From NCBI GenBank assembly GCA_028554755.1, contig JAPTOF010000010.1, positions 880,501-944,500 on the forward strand: a stretch of 64,000 bases of DNA, read 5' to 3'. Shown here piece after piece: positions 58,293-64,000 of the stretch. Made by a program: the position numbers and the translations under genes. A model generated the notes under the pieces. That model saw only the letters and a list, made by a program, of their open reading frames with translations. It did no database searches and was not told the origin of the DNA. Position 1 is the first letter of the stretch, and every line of letters begins with the position of its first letter. The DNA comes from Cordia subcordata. Taxonomy: Eukaryota > Streptophyta > Magnoliopsida > Boraginales > Cordiaceae.

Positions 58293-58765
58293 GGTTGCGT
58301 TTGGTTTGTCTGTTTTTTGTTTTTATTTTTTATTTTTATTTTTTAAAAATAATTTTCATTTTCCATTCTCTAAAATTTAGAGAATGTGTTTGGTTAACAA
58401 AAATGTTTTTCTTTTTGATGGTTATTTACAAAATTACCACCTTGGTTTCTAAATTTTTTGGAGTTATTTACAAAATTGCCACCTTATTTTCTAAATTTTT
58501 TGGAGATATTTACAAAATTGCCACTTTATTTTCTAAAATTTTAGAATTATTTACAAAATTATCACCTGGTTTTCTAAATCTTTTAAAGTTATTTATAAAA
58601 TTGTCACCTTATTTTCAGAGAAAACACTTTTTTTTAGCTTTTCTATTTTCTTAGAAAACAGTTTTCTGAAAATGAAAATAAAAATAGTTAACCAAATAAA
58701 TTTTCTATTATAATTTTTATTTTCTATAAAAATGAAAACAGAAAACATGCAAACCAAATGCACCC
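58293..58765. mobile_element. MITE, family B, with internal minisatellite (complete copy)
   Basis: Ends are GGTTGCGTTTGGTTTGTC and the inverse CAAACCAAATGCACCC, flanked by TAA (58290-58292 and 58766-58768). Inside are about five copies of the 39-bp unit with TTTACAAAATTGCCACCTT. Because the unit is 13 codons long, one frame stays open across the repeats (58277-58654) and encodes a repetitive hydrophobic peptide that matches the one at 6616-6933. I regard that frame as accidental. Confidence 0.75.
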
Positions 58766-58855
58766 TAACCTTTTTCTCCATAGTCACATCATAAAATCTA
58801 CTATTTATTAATGATATATAAATTTACATGTTATTATGCGCGAGGATATGTCAGG

Positions 58856-59430
58856 AGATGTTTGGATTAGCTTCTGACCTAGTCGAATTAGTTTAAGGTT
58901 CAATTTAAGTCAATAAGTATGTTTGTTTTAAGAGAAAGGTATTTTCTAAAATTATTTTTGAGCACAAAAAGAAATAACTTTTACTTTTTATGATCTTAAG
59001 TACTTAACGAAAGAAAAAGTTGACCAAAATATTTAATATGTTTGTCTTATTTTTCTATCTTTATTCCTACATTATATCTAATCTTTTCTTACCTTTTAAT
59101 CGTTATTATTGCATTTAATAATCTATGTACTTATGTCATATATGTCATAAGTTAAATTATAATATTTTTATAATAATTTTAAAAATAAATACATAATTAT
59201 GTTTATCTTGTATTTTAATTGATATTCTGTCTTTATGTTCTGAATGATTCTTTTGACAGTATAAGTTATTTTTTTCCAAATTACTTCAATCAAATACGTA
59301 AATAATTATTATAATAATAACTTTTGTTCATATATGTAACTATTTAAAAATTAAAAATACAATATAAAATTAAAACTTAAAATTAAAATTACTTTAATTA
59401 ACAGTTCCATGAACCAATCCAAACACCTTC
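58856..59430. mobile_element. Inverted-repeat element, family C
   Basis: GAGATGTTTGGATTAGC on the left mirrors CCAATCCAAACACCTTC on the right, about 575 bases apart. The interior is AT-rich and non-coding. Possibly a longer relative of family A, since the GTTTGGATT core is shared. Confidence 0.5.
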
Positions 59431-61433
59431 GTACTCCCATTCTGGTTTCTCAACAGATATTTTTCTTTTGACCAAAAAGAAAAAAAAAAAAGGAAAAAAA
59501 CAAACAGATATGTTTGTTGGTGAGTTGAATCAAACAAAATCAATGCGCCTGCCGACAAAATGAAAACTGCACGTAAAACTGTCCAAGTTTTCAGCCCTCT
59601 CAAGTTGCAGTGAGTTATTTCTGTGCTGCAGACTACTTTCGGTTCTTTCGTGTATGTGTGTTTTTTTAATAAATACGATAAAGAATTTGGTCAATAACGA
59701 GAGTTCTCACCTCCTCTAGAAGTTTAAGGTGATCAGCATTTTTGGGGCTAGCTTGCTCTGTAATATTTATTTATTGTATTTAATACGTTCCTTTACGTAC
59801 GACATGATTTATTTATAACTTACACGTGAATAATTTAATATTTTCAAAAGGGTGGCGATTACACTTGAACCCATGACTTGGGCTAATAATTGAGAATAAA
59901 ATTAAATTCCCATAATGGTTATAAATTTCTTTGGCTGTTTAGTCCCAATGTAAAAGTCTAACTATATATTTATGATTAAAAAAAAGTAATAAGTTCAAAT
60001 AAGTAGAATATTTGGTTACATTTACTTGCTTACTCACTATTCTATGCAAGTTTTAGAGAGAGAACCACTCTCTTTCTCTGATCACAAGAAATATAAGTAG
60101 CAGTTTCTAAACCCCGGAACAGATTAATATCCTCTTTGAACTAATGATCGATTTATAGTAGCAATCTGACACTACATTTTAACAATTTATTTCACTCAAA
60201 AATATATGTGACTTTACTTTTTCCATGTTTTGAAATTTAAAGATAAAATGATTGGTTAAGATTGATTAATATTGAAATATTAGTAATATTGAAATATTAG
60301 AACACAACACTAGTTAGAAGAGGATTCTAATAATGCAGGTGAACTCTTTTTCTCGAGAAAAAGAAATAAATAATGGGTACTGTTAATTTCATCTTAGGGA
60401 AGGTAGAAATTTCAAGTAATTCTATAATGTCCCATATTGGTAGAACTTACATATATCGAGTGACTTATAATCGAAATATGAGTATAATTTAATTATTTTG
60501 AACAAATTGATTATCGCAAATTTATGGTTCTGAGTAGGTTTTGAGCTTGGGCCATGCTAGATTTCACCCCTTTTTCTTCCTCAATTGCTTAGTCAGACAC
60601 TACGTTACTTGAACTTCTCAATTAACGAAGGGCATAGCATCTATATTGACACTTCAATACTTGGACTGGGATCACTTAGCCACATACCCGATGGGGTATT
60701 AGGAGCTTGACACTTAGACTCTTTTTTCATTATTTTTTTCCTTATTCTGTCTCTTTGTTTCTTTCTTCTTATTTTTTTCTTTTCCTCTCTCTCTTCTTTG
60801 AGTTTAAAATTCAAATATAATAATTAAAGTTTTAGAAAAATGTCATGCACTAATATTCAAATTTAAATTCAAGACATGTATTCATCCAGTCCCAAAGTTT
60901 TTAACTTCGATAATTTCTGTATCCAACACTGAAATTCGTGTCCGTGTCCAACATTAGAGTCCAGGGAAGCGTAGCACCTTAACTTTTCGGCCTCTATACG
61001 ATATCAGCCAAAAACCTAGAGCTACTCAAGGCGACTTCACTTGCACAGTTGCACTAGTCCCATTCCCCTGCGAGACATTAGCTTTCTGGCCTTTGTACCT
61101 TATGAGCCAAAAACTTGTAATACTTATTCAGTGTCCTAACATGCAGTTTACACCCTATTTCAGAGGCAGTGGTGATATTATTGGAAAACCTCTCATCCCC
61201 ACCCTAAGCTCACATATGAGTTCATCTATTTAAAGAGAAAAAAAGGAAGCATAAGTAGATATTTTATTATCGACCTTTGATCTCGTAAACCAAAAAAGAA
61301 AAGGGAAAAAGACGCAAAAAGTGAACCGTTGAACACCGTTTGGAGGTCATTATCGTGTGGCCCACATTTAATTTCGAGACCTCCCCTCTTTCTGTACAAT
61401 TGAATGCTATGGTTTGGCTACATGTAAATATTT

Positions 61434-61441
61434 ATATAAAC
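61434..61441 (+). promoter_or_regulatory. TATA box of the MYB gene
   Basis: TATATAAA lies 76 bases before the MYB start codon, which leaves room for a leader of about 45 bases. A CNGTTR-type MYB-binding core (AACCGTTG) lies about 105 bases further upstream, near 61325. Confidence 0.5.
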
Positions 61442-61517
61442 AGGGCGATACACTAAGACTCATCGAGGCTACAAGAAAGTGACACTCATCATAACCCTGA
61501 AGCAGTTGTATATAGAG

Positions 61518-62086
61518 ATGGGGAGAGCGCCTTGTTGCGAAAAGATTGGGTTGAACAGAGGAAGATGGACTGCAGAAGAAGATGAAGTGCTGACAAAATA
61601 CGTCCAAGCCAATGGAGAAGGCTCATGGAGGTCACTGCCTAAGAAAGCAGGTAATTAGAGAAAAAAAGGGTTTACACTAATGTTGTTTAGGCACGTATCA
61701 TTATATGCGTTTCAGATTTAAGATCTCAGATAAACATATAACCAACATAACATAAATGCTGTCTGCATATATAATCCTATGCCAAACAGGCACAAAACCC
61801 TGAAATCTTTTATACTTTGTGGTGTGTAAATTTTGCCTGATGCATGCAAAGGGACACATTTTACTGTTGGCATTGTGTTATTTGTTTAGCAAGCACGAGG
61901 TTGCTAAAGCACTGTTGCTAATAAATGCGAGCTATTGGGATGATGACATGTTGAAGGTTTATCAAGGTGTGGGAAAAGTTGCAGACTCAGATGGATTAAT
62001 TACTTGAGAGCAGACCTCAAAAGAGGAAATTTCACTGCACAAGAGGAAGAGAGCATTGTCAAGTTGCACAGATCCTTGGGTAATAG
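61518..62086 (+). CDS. R2R3-MYB transcription factor, flavonol (MYB11/12/111) type, 5' part only
   Basis: Subgroup 7 R2R3-MYBs activate early flavonoid genes (CHS, CHI, F3H, FLS) and so flavonol synthesis. Exon 1 is 61518-61650 (133 bases) and exon 2 is 61957-62086 (130 bases), the canonical R2R3-MYB exon sizes. The split Gly codon and the acceptor TTGAAG|GT give residues 1-87. The protein starts [18 protein letters not shown], and R2 continues with [20 protein letters not shown] and [20 protein letters not shown], after which R3 begins. The [14 protein letters not shown] and RADLKRGN segments point to subgroup 7. The remaining exon, starting WSLIA...GRTDNEIKNYWN in relatives, was not found before the window end, so the second intron exceeds 1.9 kb and the gene is cut by the window edge. 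An intronic open frame at 61819-62007 overlaps exon 2 in the wrong frame. Confidence 0.9.
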
Positions 62087-64000
62087 GTAAGTCAGCATTT
62101 ACTTCCCAAACTAAAAATGCTCTCTCTATTTTTCTAAAAGTAGCATAAAATACTCCTTTGATTTATGTTAGAACATTTTTAAAATAACAACATTCTTGAA
62201 CGATAGAATCTGCACATGTTCATCTAGAAAAGTACTTTTTTATTCTAAAATTTTGACTATTCACATATGTAGATTTTAGGTTCTATATAAGAAGGTTTTC
62301 GCTGTTGGAAAAATAAAGTTAATGCTTTTCTTACACATTTTTGAAAATAAATAATAACTCTTAAGGCTAATTTTTGTCAAGTGTAAAACAAAAATAAACA
62401 AAACTCTATTGTGTTCTAGAGAAATTCTGCAATAACCCTTTAGCACATTGAGGCGAAATATTCTTTAGGAAAGTAGTATTGTGACATACCTTGAGTTCAT
62501 GAATTTTACAAATTCTAATATTTCAAATACTCAATTTTCAACAGTTTCAAAAATTGCTACCAACTCTGCCGCTTGTGGATTAAAAACTTTGCACCCTACG
62601 CCGTTATTAGTTTTTCCCTTAAAGTTAACAGACAATTGAAAAACACACCTAGAACATATTTTGCTTGTAAATAACCAAAAAAAAAAACTCAACTAATTTA
62701 GTGCATATTCCCCTCTCTGCTTTTAAAAAAGACAAATTCCCCCTCTAAACAGTGTAAATCCCCCCCCCCCCCTCTAATTTTAAAGATAGTGTGAATTCCT
62801 CTATTTGATTTGAAATAAGGTGCAAGTACACTTTTAGATGAGTAAAAAATAAAAAAATATATCTCCTAAATTATTTAGATTCTTACTATAAATTTCTTAT
62901 TAAACAACATAAATATATTTTATAATAATTGAATGGATATAGATTAAAGGTTTGTAAAATTTAAGAGGTTTATGTTTTATTTTCACCTTACAAGTGGTGT
63001 ATTTACATCTTTTTTTTTTTTTTACAAGAGAGTAAATCTGCATCATCTTTTAGAATTGGAGGGGGGAATTTGTACAAATTTATTTGAGTTTTGTTGTTAT
63101 CAAGAAGTCAAAATGTGTCGTAGGCGCATTTCTAAACATTCTCTGTTAATTCTAATAGAAAATTTAACAGCAAGGGTCAAGGTGTAGCATTGTTGAAATT
63201 ATAGGGGACATTAACGAGTTCTGAAATAATAGGGAGTTTTATAAAACATTCACAAAACAAAGAGTAAGATGCATTTTGCTCTAGTTCTTATGTAACATAT
63301 GTGTTGTAATGACTTAAATCGAACTATTAGCTTACTAGTATTTTATGCTTAATTAACTAGCTTAAAAAATTTTCCATCTTAATGACATAGTATTCTAAGT
63401 ATTATCAACCTATATGGCTAAGCTTATCTAGGGCTTATAAGTTGCAAATAATAAAAAGTATATGAGGAAGTATTTTTTTTTTAAGAACTTATAAACTACA
63501 AAATAAGTAGAGCCAAGTAGGCTCTGTAACATCCTCAACACGCCAAACATGACAATTGCAATTGAAGACAACTTGGTGTTGTGGAGTCCATATTTGCACT
63601 TGGTAATTTACTGTTGTACAATCTATAATGATATAGGCGGCTTAACTATTAGTAACTCTACAAATTGTGCCTAATTAACTGATAAAAAGTTATTTAAACT
63701 CGTCTTAATAATAATAGTGAACTCAACTCATTGTAAACTAGAATCAATTACAATGGAGTGTCGCATATGCTTTCTATGTACTCGCTGCATTAAAGAAATA
63801 AGAACAGCTCTCTACAAGTTATAGGCAAAAGACGTGGCAAGAAGAGCTAGAAATATTGAATCACCCTCGTAAAAAGATCTATCATAATTATATTATTAAT
63901 TTATCACGCTTGAACGTCAAACATAATATTATACAGAATTCAAGTCCCAACAAAAAACAAAAACTAATCATGGAGATATCATCTAGTTGTCCCCATCATA
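62087..64000 (+). other. MYB intron 2 (incomplete)
   Basis: Follows the GTAAGT donor of MYB exon 2. It contains a poly-C run (about 62760-62772), T-rich blocks and AT-rich DNA. I searched for the rest of the R3 repeat (a TGG-TCN-CT start and a GRTDNEIKNYWN-like segment) and saw none. Short open frames here are not recognised. Confidence 0.6.

Larger units (their letters stand above)
56524..61517. other. Intergenic region between AMSH and the MYB gene
   Basis: Starts with about 250 bases of AMSH 3' UTR. It then holds a possible SINE (56855-57060), a family A MITE remnant (57330-57560), a SINE with target duplication (57766-57918), the family B MITE (58293-58765), a longer inverted-repeat element (58856-59430) and AT-rich DNA. 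The stretch 60540-61200 is less AT-rich but shows no gene I recognise. The MYB promoter lies in the last few hundred bases. Confidence 0.55.

Noticed and set aside
58277..58654. 125-codon repetitive hydrophobic open frame resembling one at 6616-6933
   Set aside because: Both fall in copies of the same MITE; the frame is kept open only because the internal repeat is 39 bases long.
1..64000. tRNA genes and conserved miRNA precursors
   Set aside because: I looked for canonical B-box GGTTCGAATCC-type sequences and for mature miR156, 159, 166 and 167 sequences and saw none; the B-box-like words found belong to SINEs.

Overview
This is nuclear DNA from a flowering plant, most likely a eudicot. Genes are split by GT-AG introns, intergenic DNA is AT-rich and full of small inverted-repeat elements and microsatellites, and the products are plant-type: a plastid-targeted dehydrogenase, a CAMTA factor, a peroxisomal acyl-CoA ligase and an R2R3-MYB. 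I cannot name the species.

Layout: (1) 2557-8663 (+), plastidial dihydrolipoyl dehydrogenase, 15 exons. (2) 10289-11062 (-), 60S ribosomal protein L29, tail-to-tail with gene 1, with a telo-box and site II promoter. (3) 13031-15418 (+), SAR1 GTPase, head-to-head with RPL29; its last intron carries a SINE and a duplicated 3' splice site. (4) 16627-25647 (-), calmodulin-binding transcription activator of the CAMTA5/6 type, 13 exons. (5) 25.6-35.3 kb, a 10-kb gene-poor stretch of MITEs, minisatellites and poly-G. (6) 35316-40494 (+), peroxisomal acyl-activating enzyme of the AAE7 type. (7) About 41.78-42.03 kb, a decayed nuclear copy of plastid 16S rDNA. (8) 44206-46852 (+), a 100-residue endosulfine/ARPP-19 protein. 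(9) About 47.22-47.73 kb, a broken invertase/pectin-methylesterase inhibitor gene. (10) 49974-56523 (+), an AMSH3-like JAMM deubiquitinase, 14 exons. (11) 61518 to past the window end (+), an R2R3-MYB of the flavonol (MYB11/12/111) type; only its first two exons are present.

The genes do not form one pathway. They serve plastid acetyl-CoA supply (LPD), peroxisomal acyl activation (AAE7), translation (RPL29), secretion (SAR1), endosomal deubiquitination (AMSH), PP2A regulation (endosulfine) and transcription (CAMTA, MYB). What links several of them is position: from memory, Arabidopsis carries AMSH3, an ARPP-19-like gene, CAMTA5 and a plastid LPD together on chromosome 4, and AAE7, CAMTA6 and the other plastid LPD together on chromosome 3. 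The window therefore looks like a less fractionated version of that ancestral block.

I found no evidence of a new multi-gene system. The most interesting items are the SINE-associated, in-frame duplicated splice acceptor in SAR1, the ER-stress-like promoter module of SAR1, the two MITEs with internal 39-bp minisatellites, and the plastid rDNA insertion.
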